Origin: Mycobacterium scrofulaceum | Lineage (GTDB): Bacteria > Actinomycetota > Actinomycetes > Mycobacteriales > Mycobacteriaceae | Direction of reading: 5' to 3' | DNA: 53,669 nt | NCBI RefSeq assembly: GCF_001667885.1 | Contig: NZ_LZJW01000048.1 | Span: 1-53,669, forward strand | Part shown: piece after piece, positions 24,568-32,589 of the stretch | How the letters are laid out: each line of letters begins with the position of its first letter | Position numbering within the stretch: position 1 is the stretch's first letter | The notes under the pieces: model-generated | The model's database searches: none | What the model saw: only the letters and a program-made list of their open reading frames with translations | Told to the model about the DNA's origin: nothing | Program-made: the position numbers and the translations under genes

Positions 24568-25623
24568 CTAAGCGAGTACGGGTTCCCGCTGCGCCAGCGC
24601 GGGCAGCCGAGTGGTCGATTCCTCGGCCAGTCGCGCGGCGATCGGTGCCACGGTGACCGCGCCCGAGTAGTCGCCGATGTACAGGTACCTGCCGTCGGGG
24701 CTCTCCACCACGCAGGACGGGTGCTGCACCGCCGTGATGTCACCCATCACGTCGTGGGTGCGCGTGCAGACCACCGCCACGTGGTCATCGCCGACCAGAT
24801 AGGCGCGACGCCCGTCGCGGCTGAGCGCCAAGCGGGTGAGCGGACCGGCGACCTCGCTGAGCTTGCGCGTGCCGGTGATTTTGCGGGTTCGGGTGTCGAT
24901 GACGTCGAGCACCGCGCCCACGACGGGGCCGCAGCTGGCCACGTAGGCGGTGCCGCCGTCATCGCTCAGCGCGACGTCGCGGATCGGTAGTCCGAGGTCG
25001 TAGGCGCCGGCTATGCGCGAGCGCCGGGTGTCGACCTCGACCAGCTGGCCACCGGACGGCCCATTGGTGGCGGCGTAGAGCTGACGCCCCTCGGGGCCGA
25101 TGCGGACGCAGTCCACGGTGGTCCCCGGTTCCGCGGCGAGGTCGATCACCTCGAAGTCACCCGTGGTGGTGTCCAGGACCGTGACGTCGGCCCCCTGGGC
25201 GCCGTTCCGTCCGGCGTAGACGAACCTGCCGTCGGTGCTCACGGCGAGGTCGCTCACGCTGTTGGCCAGCGGATGCGTCGCGACACGCGCGTTGGTGGCG
25301 AGGTCGACGACGTCGACGGAGTCGTATGCCGCGGTCGCCGTGCTGACGTAGGCGCGCGGGTTGCTTCCACCGCTGAGGGCGATCGCGAAGGGCTCGTCGA
25401 GGCCCGTGAGGGTCTGCACCACCCGCCGCGCATCGGTGTCGATGATGGAGACCGCGTCGCGGCCGTAGTGGGCGACGATCAGCCGGCCGCCGTCGGGGCT
25501 GACGCCGACATCGCTGATCGGACCGTGTTGCACCGCAATCCGAACCAACGAGCCGTCATCGAATCGGAAGTTTCGCTCTTCTCCGTCATCAGGCAAGGCC
25601 TTTCGGCCGTTCACAACACTCAC
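24568..25623 (-). CDS. Seven-bladed beta-propeller protein (Rv1057-like)
   Basis: The 351-residue protein has repeated YVTN/YncE-type blades, for example ISDVGVSPDGGRLIVAHYG, VSDLAVSTDGRFVYAGRN, IRDVALSDDGGTAYVAS and LTRLALSRDGRRAYLVG, each about 45 residues apart. No signal peptide is evident with the GTG 25623 start, which follows a GGCGGTG-type site. In M. tuberculosis Rv1057 is induced inside macrophages and by envelope stress, and is repressed by TrcR and controlled by MprA/SigE. trcR lies 16 kb away in this window. The biochemical role is unknown. Confidence 0.85.
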   Translation of the reverse strand: MSVVNGRKALPDDGEERNFRFDDGSLVRIAVQHGPISDVGVSPDGGRLIVAHYGRDAVSIIDTDARRVVQTLTGLDEPFAIALSGGSNPRAYVSTATAAYDSVDVVDLATNARVATHPLANSVSDLAVSTDGRFVYAGRNGAQGADVTVLDTTTGDFEVIDLAAEPGTTVDCVRIGPEGRQLYAATNGPSGGQLVEVDTRRSRIAGAYDLGLPIRDVALSDDGGTAYVASCGPVVGAVLDVIDTRTRKITGTRKLSEVAGPLTRLALSRDGRRAYLVGDDHVAVVCTRTHDVMGDITAVQHPSCVVESPDGRYLYIGDYSGAVTVAPIAARLAEESTTRLPALAQREPVLA

Positions 25624-25702
25624 GCTGCACCGCCTTTGCTATGTTGTCGGCGCGGAGGCAAATCACCGGGACTTGCGCGACAATTCGGCCTCCGAATCCA
25701 CG

Positions 25703-25750
25703 AGGATCTCAGCACCGAAAGGCGCTGACGCGACTGGTTTTTGAGATCCT
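25703..25750. promoter_or_regulatory. Exact inverted repeat, candidate operator
   Basis: AGGATCTCA at 25703-25711 is exactly reverse-complemented by TGAGATCCT at 25742-25750, with 30 bases between. It is 80-127 bases upstream of the beta-propeller start codon. Position and symmetry suit a repressor site with two half-sites. Confidence 0.35.
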
Positions 25751-25813
25751 ACCGGCCGAAATCCGCGTCGAAGCGGGTCGAAATCCCCCGACGTTAGCTA
25801 CGTCACTCCCCGC

Positions 25814-25831
25814 GCTCAGGTTCTGCTCAGG
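25814..25831. promoter_or_regulatory. Direct repeat with one-turn spacing, candidate response-regulator site
   Basis: GCTCAGG occurs at 25814-25820 and again at 25825-25831, start to start 11 bases, the geometry used by OmpR-family regulators such as MprA and TrcR. Both are known regulators of Rv1057 in M. tuberculosis; which, if either, binds here is inference. Confidence 0.35.
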
Positions 25832-26003
25832 CTTTCAATTTCGCTGTACCGCAGTCGCCTACCCTCAGCGAAAGAGATGCAAACGCGCATCCGGCCGGTT
25901 TCGCTTCCGCCGCTAACGTCCCCGGTCAGCGCACCAGGGCTGTCCAGGATAAGAAATTCTCAGGGGCCACCCCGCGAAGAGGGAAAGATCACATCGCGCT
26001 TCG

Positions 26004-26786
26004 CTAGCTGAATTGGGTTTTGGGCCGCGGCAGGGCGGCGCCGTCAACGATGATGTCGAGCTTTTCGTTGTAAAACGCCACCAGACCGGCGATCTGGCCG
26101 ACGGCGGGCAACGGGTAGTGATAGGTCCACGCCAGGTCCGGGTGCACGACCTGCTGATCAGGGGGGCCCGAGCGCACCGACCAGTATCCGGTCGTCACCC
26201 CTTTGTACGGACAAAGCGTCTGTGTCGCGCTGGGTTCCAGATGCTCGAATGAGATGTCGGTGGGGTCGATGTAATACCTTGTCGGCAAACCAGTTTCGAA
26301 TAGCAGAACTGGAGAACTGGTGTCGGCCAGCACAATTCCGTCAAGTTCGACGCGCACGTGCCGATGTGACCGCAGCGCGTCCACCCGAGAATAGGGATTG
26401 CGCGGATGACCATAGATCGGCTCGTCTTCCTCGAACCAGCGCAACGCATTCCATTCGAACCGCACCGTCCCGGCCACCGGACCATCACCGGCGGCGTCGA
26501 ACACCCGCGCGGCGGACGGATGGGTCTGGCCGGCACCGTCGAGGGCATGCAGCCGTGAGGGGCCGAATTGCACCTTCTGCGAATGGTTCTCGTCACGGAG
26601 GAATTCCGGGCGGACATCGGCCCACGGGATGTAGTACTGCGGGTAGTACGGGACCTCCCACACGTAAAGCGCGGAGGTGGTGTCGAAGACCAACGCGTCG
26701 CCCAGATAGCCCCGCACCCGGCGCGGCGCGGGCTCGACCCTGCCGCGCGCGACGGCCATTTCGGGGTAGTCACGCTCGCCGGTCAT
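26004..26786 (-). CDS. DUF427 protein with two tandem domains (Rv1056-like)
   Basis: This 260-residue protein holds two copies of the DUF427 fold. The first copy (about 15-120) has RVRGYLGDALVFDTTSALYVWE and YYPQYYIPWADV; the second (about 135-235) has HVRVELDGIVLADTS, TRYYIDPTDI and CPYKGVTTGYWSV, the best conserved family motif. The function of DUF427 is unknown; a small-molecule-binding beta-tent fold is expected. ATG 26786 overlaps the stop of the preceding gene by four bases (ATGA). It ends the three-gene operon starting at 27826. Confidence 0.84.
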   Translation of the reverse strand: MTGERDYPEMAVARGRVEPAPRRVRGYLGDALVFDTTSALYVWEVPYYPQYYIPWADVRPEFLRDENHSQKVQFGPSRLHALDGAGQTHPSAARVFDAAGDGPVAGTVRFEWNALRWFEEDEPIYGHPRNPYSRVDALRSHRHVRVELDGIVLADTSSPVLLFETGLPTRYYIDPTDISFEHLEPSATQTLCPYKGVTTGYWSVRSGPPDQQVVHPDLAWTYHYPLPAVGQIAGLVAFYNEKLDIIVDGAALPRPKTQFS

Positions 26787-27058
26787 GCCTGATCCTTGGC
26801 GGCCAGCCCCGCCGGCGCATGGGCGATCGCCTTGCGGATAGCGTCGGCCAACGCCAGGGCGCTCTCCTCGGTGAGCTCCAGCGCCACCCGCGCCGACGGG
26901 CCGAGCTGCGGATTGATCACGTCGATGTTGACCGTGTGGCCGTAAGGGGCGTGGACCGGGTGATCGACGTACACGGTCGCGCGGCTGGCGCCGAACCATC
27001 CCGTGGCGCCCTTGCCGCTGCCGTCGATTTCGACGTGTTCGGTGAGATAGGTGCACAT
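26783..27058 (-). CDS. Small conserved protein, possibly DUF6295 family
   Basis: This 91-residue soluble protein begins MCTYLTEHVEIDGSGKGATGW and contains YVDHPVHAPYGHTVNIDVINP and a helical C-terminus. I recognise the type only as a small family of unknown function found next to other small-molecule genes in actinobacteria. There is no signal peptide or membrane segment. It overlaps the DUF427 gene by four bases and follows the dienelactone hydrolase gene by 12, so it is co-transcribed with both. The single N-terminal Cys2 is notable. Confidence 0.72.
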   Translation of the reverse strand: MCTYLTEHVEIDGSGKGATGWFGASRATVYVDHPVHAPYGHTVNIDVINPQLGPSARVALELTEESALALADAIRKAIAHAPAGLAAKDQA

Positions 27059-27070
27059 GATCGGCGGGAC

Positions 27071-27826
27071 CTAGCCTTTCAGATGGGTGGCGAAGAAGTC
27101 GTCGATGCGCCGCCAACCGTCGACCGCCGCCTCGGGCCGGTACGCGGGCCGGTCCACGGAGAAGAACGAGTGGCCCGCGCCCTCGTAGGAGTGGAACTCG
27201 TGCGGCTTGTTCAGCCGGGTCAGCTCGTCGTCCAGCGTGGCCACCGCGGGCGGCGCCGGGAATCGGTCGTCGAGCCCGAACAGGCCCAGCAGCGGGCAGC
27301 TGAGGTTCGGCGCCAGCTGCAGGATCGGTTTCATGGCCTTGGGCATCCCCTCCGGCGGATCCTCGACGATGAACGCGCCGTAGCAGTCCACCGCGGCGTC
27401 GAACGGCAGCGAACACGCCGCCAGGTACGCGTGCCGCCCGCCCGAACAGTGCCCGATGACGCCGAACTTGCCGTTGGCCCCAGGCAGTGAACGCAGGTGC
27501 TCGACCGCGCCCGCGACATCGCCGACCAGCCGCTCGTCGGGCACGCCGCCCGCCGCCCGCGCGGCCGCCGGCGCGTCGTCGGGCGAAGCGCCCGGCGCCT
27601 CACGCGAATACAGGTTCGGGGCCACGGCGTGGTAGCCGCTGACGGCGAGCCGCCGGACGAACTCCTTGGTCTCGCGGTCGTAGCCGGGCATGTGATGAAT
27701 CCACACGACGCCGCCGCGTGAATCCTCGACGAGCGGCATGGCTCGGTAGGCCTCGATCTCGTCGCCGCCGTGGCCCGTGATGGTGATCGTCTCCGCACGG
27801 ATGGCGTCTGGGCTGATCGCGTTCAT
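27071..27826 (-). CDS. Dienelactone hydrolase family protein
   Basis: The 251-residue alpha/beta-hydrolase carries the nucleophile elbow GVIGHCSGGRH, with Cys instead of Ser as typical of dienelactone hydrolases. The Asp is in GLFGLDDRFP and the His in YEGAGHSFF. It should open lactone or ester bonds of small carboxylic substrates. ATG 27826 (MNAISPD) follows AAAGGAG; the frame is open to 27925 but the extension is Pro/Arg-rich and not family-like. It leads the operon with the 91-residue and DUF427 genes. Confidence 0.87.
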   Translation of the reverse strand: MNAISPDAIRAETITITGHGGDEIEAYRAMPLVEDSRGGVVWIHHMPGYDRETKEFVRRLAVSGYHAVAPNLYSREAPGASPDDAPAAARAAGGVPDERLVGDVAGAVEHLRSLPGANGKFGVIGHCSGGRHAYLAACSLPFDAAVDCYGAFIVEDPPEGMPKAMKPILQLAPNLSCPLLGLFGLDDRFPAPPAVATLDDELTRLNKPHEFHSYEGAGHSFFSVDRPAYRPEAAVDGWRRIDDFFATHLKG

Positions 27827-27935
27827 TCGCGACTCCTTTTGGGCTCCCTGATTGGCCGCAACCGGGCGCGGAGCGCGTGCGGCTGGTCCGGGCCCGCCCC
27901 GCCGGAACCCAACGTATCGGAACACGCTTGCGCCG

Positions 27936-28718
27936 TCAGCGCCGCTTGTCGCGCACCTTGTACGTCGAGGGCCACGACTTGCGGGACTCGTCCCCGGTCA
28001 ACGGGGTGCCCATCCCCCCGACCTTCACGTTGTAGGCCTCCTTGCCCGGACCGACCTCCCGATTCGCGTGCTCCTGGGCAAGGAAGTACAGCTCGTCGAT
28101 GGTGGCCTCGTCGTAGGCGACGAACGAGGTTTCCCGCGCCACGTCGTCGATTCCGGCGAGCATCCGCTCGGGCAGCATCCGCGACGCCAGCGCCGCCAGG
28201 CCCAACAGCGTGAACGGAATGAGCCAGTAGCAGACGTACGAGAGCGGCGTCCTGGTGTCCAGGATGGTGGCATCGGCCCGAACGATCGGTGGGATCGCCG
28301 ACGACACCGTCATGGCAGCCAGGGTCCCCACCCACATCCAGCTCACGACGCTGACGGCCCGCCCGAACAGCTCGGTCGTGCGCACGTCTGCGGGCTGCTC
28401 CGCGGCGGCGAACGCGCGCACGAACGGCTCGCCGGTCAGCGTGCCGACCAGCGCCACCACCAGTAAGCCGGCGATGCTTAGCGGCAGGATCCACCGCTGC
28501 GAGAACCAGTCACCGAGCGCGAACGTCAGCCCCGCCAACACCACAAACGCTGCGGCGGAACCGATTTCGAGCGTCCGCTCTGGCTTTCCGGTGAAAATCC
28601 CGATCGCCAGCACGACGGCCGCGACCACCAGCCCGACTAGCGCGGCGGCGGGCAACGGGACGTTACCGACGAGCACCCAATAGACGATCCACGGCGCAAG
28701 ACCAAACAGCATGCCCAC
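27936..28718 (-). CDS. Polytopic membrane protein of unknown function
   Basis: This 260-residue protein has about six membrane spans in the first 180 residues (for example AAALVGLVVAAVVLAIGIF and LSIAGLLVVALVGTL) and a soluble basic C-terminus of about 80 residues ending STYKVRDKRR. I do not recognise a characterised family. The GTG at 28718 (or ATG 28712) has no Shine-Dalgarno site, but on the minus strand TACACT lies eight bases before the GTG, which allows a leaderless start. It may be transcribed into the dienelactone hydrolase gene 109 bases downstream. Confidence 0.7.
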   Translation of the reverse strand: MGMLFGLAPWIVYWVLVGNVPLPAAALVGLVVAAVVLAIGIFTGKPERTLEIGSAAAFVVLAGLTFALGDWFSQRWILPLSIAGLLVVALVGTLTGEPFVRAFAAAEQPADVRTTELFGRAVSVVSWMWVGTLAAMTVSSAIPPIVRADATILDTRTPLSYVCYWLIPFTLLGLAALASRMLPERMLAGIDDVARETSFVAYDEATIDELYFLAQEHANREVGPGKEAYNVKVGGMGTPLTGDESRKSWPSTYKVRDKRR

Positions 28719-28953
28719 GAGGGGTCAGTGTATGAGCGATGATTTCGGCGGCCCCGGCGGGCCGGGTCGAAAATTTGGTCCGCTGCCTGTGGCCCGGCCG
28801 CGCAGCCTTGTTCGGCCGCCGGATCCCCGTGGCGCCAATGGGTTTGCCGGGTCGGCCAGCGGGCTGGTAGGGGGCTTATGGCCCTTGGCGCGGGGCCCCG
28901 CGTGGGCCAGTGTTGGAGCCATCCGGATCGCAAAGGCGAAGCTAGGTTGAGCT

Positions 28954-29586
28954 ATGGGTCGCACGTCAGCGCCGGCTGAAGGCGTGGTGGCGGTCGGTGC
29001 GTCCGCCGGCGGCATCGAGGCGCTGAACGAACTGGCGGCCGGCATGCCGCCGGATTTCCCGTTCGCGGTCATGATCGTCATCCACTTGAGCCGTGGGGCG
29101 CCGTCGCTGCTGGCGCAGATCATCAACCGAAGTGGCCCGTTGCCTGCGGTCGCGGCGGTCGATGGCGTCGCGCTGGAGGCCGGCCGGATATACGCCGCCG
29201 TGCCCAACCGCCATCTGCTCGCCCGCGACCACCGGGTGGCGCTGTCGGACGGACCGTCGGAGGGCGGTCGCCGACCCGGGATTGACGCGCTCTTCCGGTC
29301 GGTCGCGCTGGACTACGGCCCACGCGCGATCGGCGTCCTGATGTCGGGAATGCTTGACGACGGCGTGGCCGGGCTGCGCGCCATCAAGGCCGAGCGAGGA
29401 GTCGCCGTGGTTCAGGAACCGAGCGACGCGCTGTTTCCCGATTTACCGAGAAACGCCATCAAGGCCGGCCTGGCCGATCACACCGCCGCGGCGAAGGAGA
29501 TCGGCGGCCTGCTCGGGCAACTCGCCGCCCGGGACATCGAGGAGCAGGCGGACCCCGACGGGCGACCATCCCCAACGAACGCGTGA
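28954..29586 (+). CDS. CheB-type protein methylesterase domain without receiver domain
   Basis: The 210-residue protein is a bare CheB catalytic domain. GASAGG holds the nucleophile Ser (near 17), VIHLSRG the His (near 44), and VLMSGMLDDG the Asp (near 132). NRHLLARDHRV and PGIDALFRSVA are also family motifs. CheB normally removes methyl groups from chemoreceptor glutamates and carries an N-terminal receiver domain, which is absent here. The window has no chemoreceptor or CheR, and mycobacteria lack flagellar chemotaxis, so a different substrate is likely. TAGGTT five bases before the ATG could be a -10 for a leaderless transcript. Confidence 0.85.
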   Translation: MGRTSAPAEGVVAVGASAGGIEALNELAAGMPPDFPFAVMIVIHLSRGAPSLLAQIINRSGPLPAVAAVDGVALEAGRIYAAVPNRHLLARDHRVALSDGPSEGGRRPGIDALFRSVALDYGPRAIGVLMSGMLDDGVAGLRAIKAERGVAVVQEPSDALFPDLPRNAIKAGLADHTAAAKEIGGLLGQLAARDIEEQADPDGRPSPTNA

Positions 29587-29590
29587 ACCG

Positions 29591-30823
<1,233 letters not shown>

Positions 30824-30891
30824 TCACGGTGGCGGTCGCGACCAACTTACTGTGCCCGAGATGTTTCGGCTTGCCGATGCCGGCCGTCGGC

Positions 30892-31263
30892 TCACATCAG
30901 CGGGGGCCCCGGGACGAGCCAGATCAACGAGCTGTCGATGAGCCCCCGGTACTGCGGGCAGTAGGCGGCCACGGACAGGCCGACGAAGTAGCTGGCTTCC
31001 TTCATCGAGAGATCGGTGTCGCGCTTCACCTTCATCGCCAGCACGCTTGCGTTCGCGTTGTTGTCGAATCCGGTGCACACCCGGTGGGCCATCGCGATCG
31101 CGACATCGGGGTCCCGCACTTCGATCCCGTAGTTCGCCAGGGACGCGATGAACGCGTCGTCGCCCGGGTCGGCCGAGGCCGGCGCCGACGCTGCCGGAAG
31201 CAGCACGAGGGCCGACAGCAGGACAGCACACGTCCTCCGTCTTTTCCCCGGAACAACTTTCAT
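30892..31263 (-). CDS. Exported DUF732-type protein
   Basis: The 123-residue protein has a signal peptide (basic MKVVPGKRRR, hydrophobic core TCAVLLSALVLLPAA, ASA-type cleavage site) and then a DUF732 domain. The domain starts DDAFIASLANYGI and carries the two conserved cysteines in HRVCTGFD and AAYCPQY, which likely pair. DUF732 proteins are abundant small secreted proteins of mycobacteria with unknown function. ATG 31263 was chosen from the signal peptide; no clear ribosome binding site is seen. It is 17 bases after the 31281-31586 gene on the same strand. Confidence 0.83.
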   Translation of the reverse strand: MKVVPGKRRRTCAVLLSALVLLPAASAPASADPGDDAFIASLANYGIEVRDPDVAIAMAHRVCTGFDNNANASVLAMKVKRDTDLSMKEASYFVGLSVAAYCPQYRGLIDSSLIWLVPGPPLM

Positions 31264-31280
31264 ATCGTCGGGCGCGCCGA

Positions 31281-31586
31281 TCAGCCCGAGGCCGACTGAG
31301 GGAACATCGCCGTGCCGGCACTCTGGTCGCTCTGCCCGTTCGTCTCCGGCGCGCCGACCCGGCGCGGCTCGACCGGACGCGCACCCCAGCCCGCGTACCC
31401 GAGCCCCGCGCTGATCGCGGAATAGACAACGGCCTCCGTGCACATGAACCCGACGCCCCACTTCCTCCCGAGGAAGATGGGCTCGTCGATGATGCCGCTG
31501 GAAGCCGCGATGGCGTAGCCCGCGTGGGCATACGCAATTCCGGCGAACGCTCCGCAGAGAAATTTGCTTACTTCGCGATTCATCAT
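31281..31586 (-). CDS. Small membrane protein of unknown function
   Basis: This is a 101-residue protein with two hydrophobic stretches (KFLCGAFAGIAYAHAGYAIAA, about 8-28, and TEAVVYSAISAGLGYAGWG, about 50-68) and a hydrophilic Pro/Gln/Ser-rich tail. GAAGGGCGAA precedes ATG 31586; a second ATG follows immediately at 31583. It is probably co-transcribed with the DUF732 gene. No family recognised. Confidence 0.65.
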   Translation of the reverse strand: MMNREVSKFLCGAFAGIAYAHAGYAIAASSGIIDEPIFLGRKWGVGFMCTEAVVYSAISAGLGYAGWGARPVEPRRVGAPETNGQSDQSAGTAMFPQSASG

Positions 31587-31697
31587 TTCGCCCTTCGGTC
31601 GTCATGCAGTCGTGTGCTCTCACTGTCGGCCCCGCCCGCGGACGCTGATAGGGGCCAAGGTCCTCGCGCGTCGGCCCCTTCGTCGCCAATCTCCGAC

Positions 31698-32174
31698 TCA
31701 GGCGGGTCCGTTGACGATGCGATCCCTGATGCCGGTAGCGGTGGTGAGATGCCCTTCGGCGGAGTTCATGAATTCGCCCGCGTGCCGTGCCTCGTTGGCG
31801 TCTTTGTCCTCGACCGCGGCGACGCAGAAGTGGGACGCGGCATCGAAGTCGTCCAGGCTGGCTTGCAACGCGTCGGTGAGTTCCTTGTCGGGGGAAGGCA
31901 AGTGGCCCTGGAGGAAGCTCGCCGCCTCATGGCCCTCGTGGCAGGCCGCCCCAAGGGCGACATAGTCATGCTCGCCGATCGCGAAGGTGGCCTTGCCCAT
32001 CGCGATCCCCAGGTCCTGCATGTGGTCCTTGGTCTGTTCGACCCATCCGCGCACGGCCTGGGCGCGCGGCGTCGTCGTGGTGGGACCGGCGCCGCTGTTG
32101 TGATTTCCGGCGGAACACCCCGCGAGGAAGAGAACCACCGCCGCAGCACCCACCATGGCTTGCTTGATCACCAC
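31698..32174 (-). CDS. Putative lipoprotein of unknown function
   Basis: This 158-residue protein has a lipoprotein signal with lipobox FLAGC (Cys20) after a hydrophobic core. A Thr/Pro-rich linker and a helical domain with two cysteines follow (GAACHEGH and SHFCVAA) and several His residues (HEGHEAASFLQGH). The start is a GTG with AGGAGG six bases upstream. It should be anchored on the outer face of the plasma membrane. The His/Asp-rich helical domain could bind metal, but there is no family match that I recognise. Confidence 0.75.
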   Translation of the reverse strand: MVIKQAMVGAAAVVLFLAGCSAGNHNSGAGPTTTTPRAQAVRGWVEQTKDHMQDLGIAMGKATFAIGEHDYVALGAACHEGHEAASFLQGHLPSPDKELTDALQASLDDFDAASHFCVAAVEDKDANEARHAGEFMNSAEGHLTTATGIRDRIVNGPA

Positions 32175-32402
32175 CGGCCTCCTAAACCCTTGGTGGTGAT
32201 CTTCGTTCCAGGGGCGCCGGCTAGACAGGGCACAAAGCCTCTAGCTCCGGCAGCAAGATGCCCCGAACCCGGTGGCCGGATTAGCTATCCGCGTGGAGGT
32301 GCGATGATTGCGCCGCCCGCGCAGGCGACGACACGCTCCCCCGCGACGAGACGTGCGCCCGACGGCGGGTAGCCGAAGCGGCCGAACCTACAGCGCTGGT
32401 GA

Positions 32403-32528
32403 TCAGCAGCCGACCGGGCCGCCGCCCGCCGGGCAGGTCGGAATGTTGATGGGTATGCAGCCCACCGACGTCGTCGAGACGGCGAACGCGAGAACCAGCG
32501 CAATCAAAGCTTTTTTCCCCCTGGTCAT
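32403..32528 (-). CDS. 41-residue exported cysteine-containing peptide
   Basis: This is a short minus-strand reading frame. MTRGKKALIALVLAFAVST forms a strong signal peptide (basic n-region, hydrophobic core), followed by a mature part with three cysteines, TSVGC, NIPTC and the end PVGC, and a CPAGGGPVGC motif. VGC could act as a weak lipobox. An in-frame ATG at 32534 is an alternative start. It lies 61 bases downstream of the ABC transporter gene in the same direction, so it could be the last gene of the lipid operon. No ribosome binding site is obvious. Confidence 0.55.
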   Translation of the reverse strand: MTRGKKALIALVLAFAVSTTSVGCIPINIPTCPAGGGPVGC

Positions 32529-32589
32529 AACCATCAGAGCGTACTGCCCAGCCGCGTTCCGCTTGGCGGTTTGCGCGAAACCGCCCGCC

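Larger units (their letters stand above)
25624..26003 (-). promoter_or_regulatory. Upstream region of the beta-propeller gene, no gene seen
   Basis: These 380 bases have no credible ORF on either strand. They separate two minus-strand genes and must hold the beta-propeller promoter. Two repeat systems are visible and listed separately: an exact inverted repeat (25703-25750) and two direct repeats GCTCAGG 11 bases apart (25814-25831). Further single TCTCAGG (25958-25964) and CCTCAGC copies occur. A TANNNT box (TAGGAT, minus strand, about 25747-25752) overlaps the end of the inverted repeat. Confidence 0.5.

Noticed and set aside
28889..28902. Perfect 14-base palindrome CGCGGGGCCCCGCG
   Set aside because: Such GC palindromes arise often by chance in DNA this GC-rich, and nothing nearby gives it a role.
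28732..28950. Plus-strand frame of 72 codons, MSDDFGGPGG..., with GAGGGG upstream
   Set aside because: Low-complexity Gly/Pro/Arg sequence with weak third-base bias. Its start is only 13 bases from the divergent start of the 27936-28718 gene, and its ATG overlaps the probable -10 of that gene. A real short gene cannot be excluded.
32304..32372. Plus-strand frame MIAPPAQATTRSPATRRAPDGG with GGAGG upstream
   Set aside because: Only 22 codons, composition like random GC-rich DNA, antisense to the exported-protein cluster.
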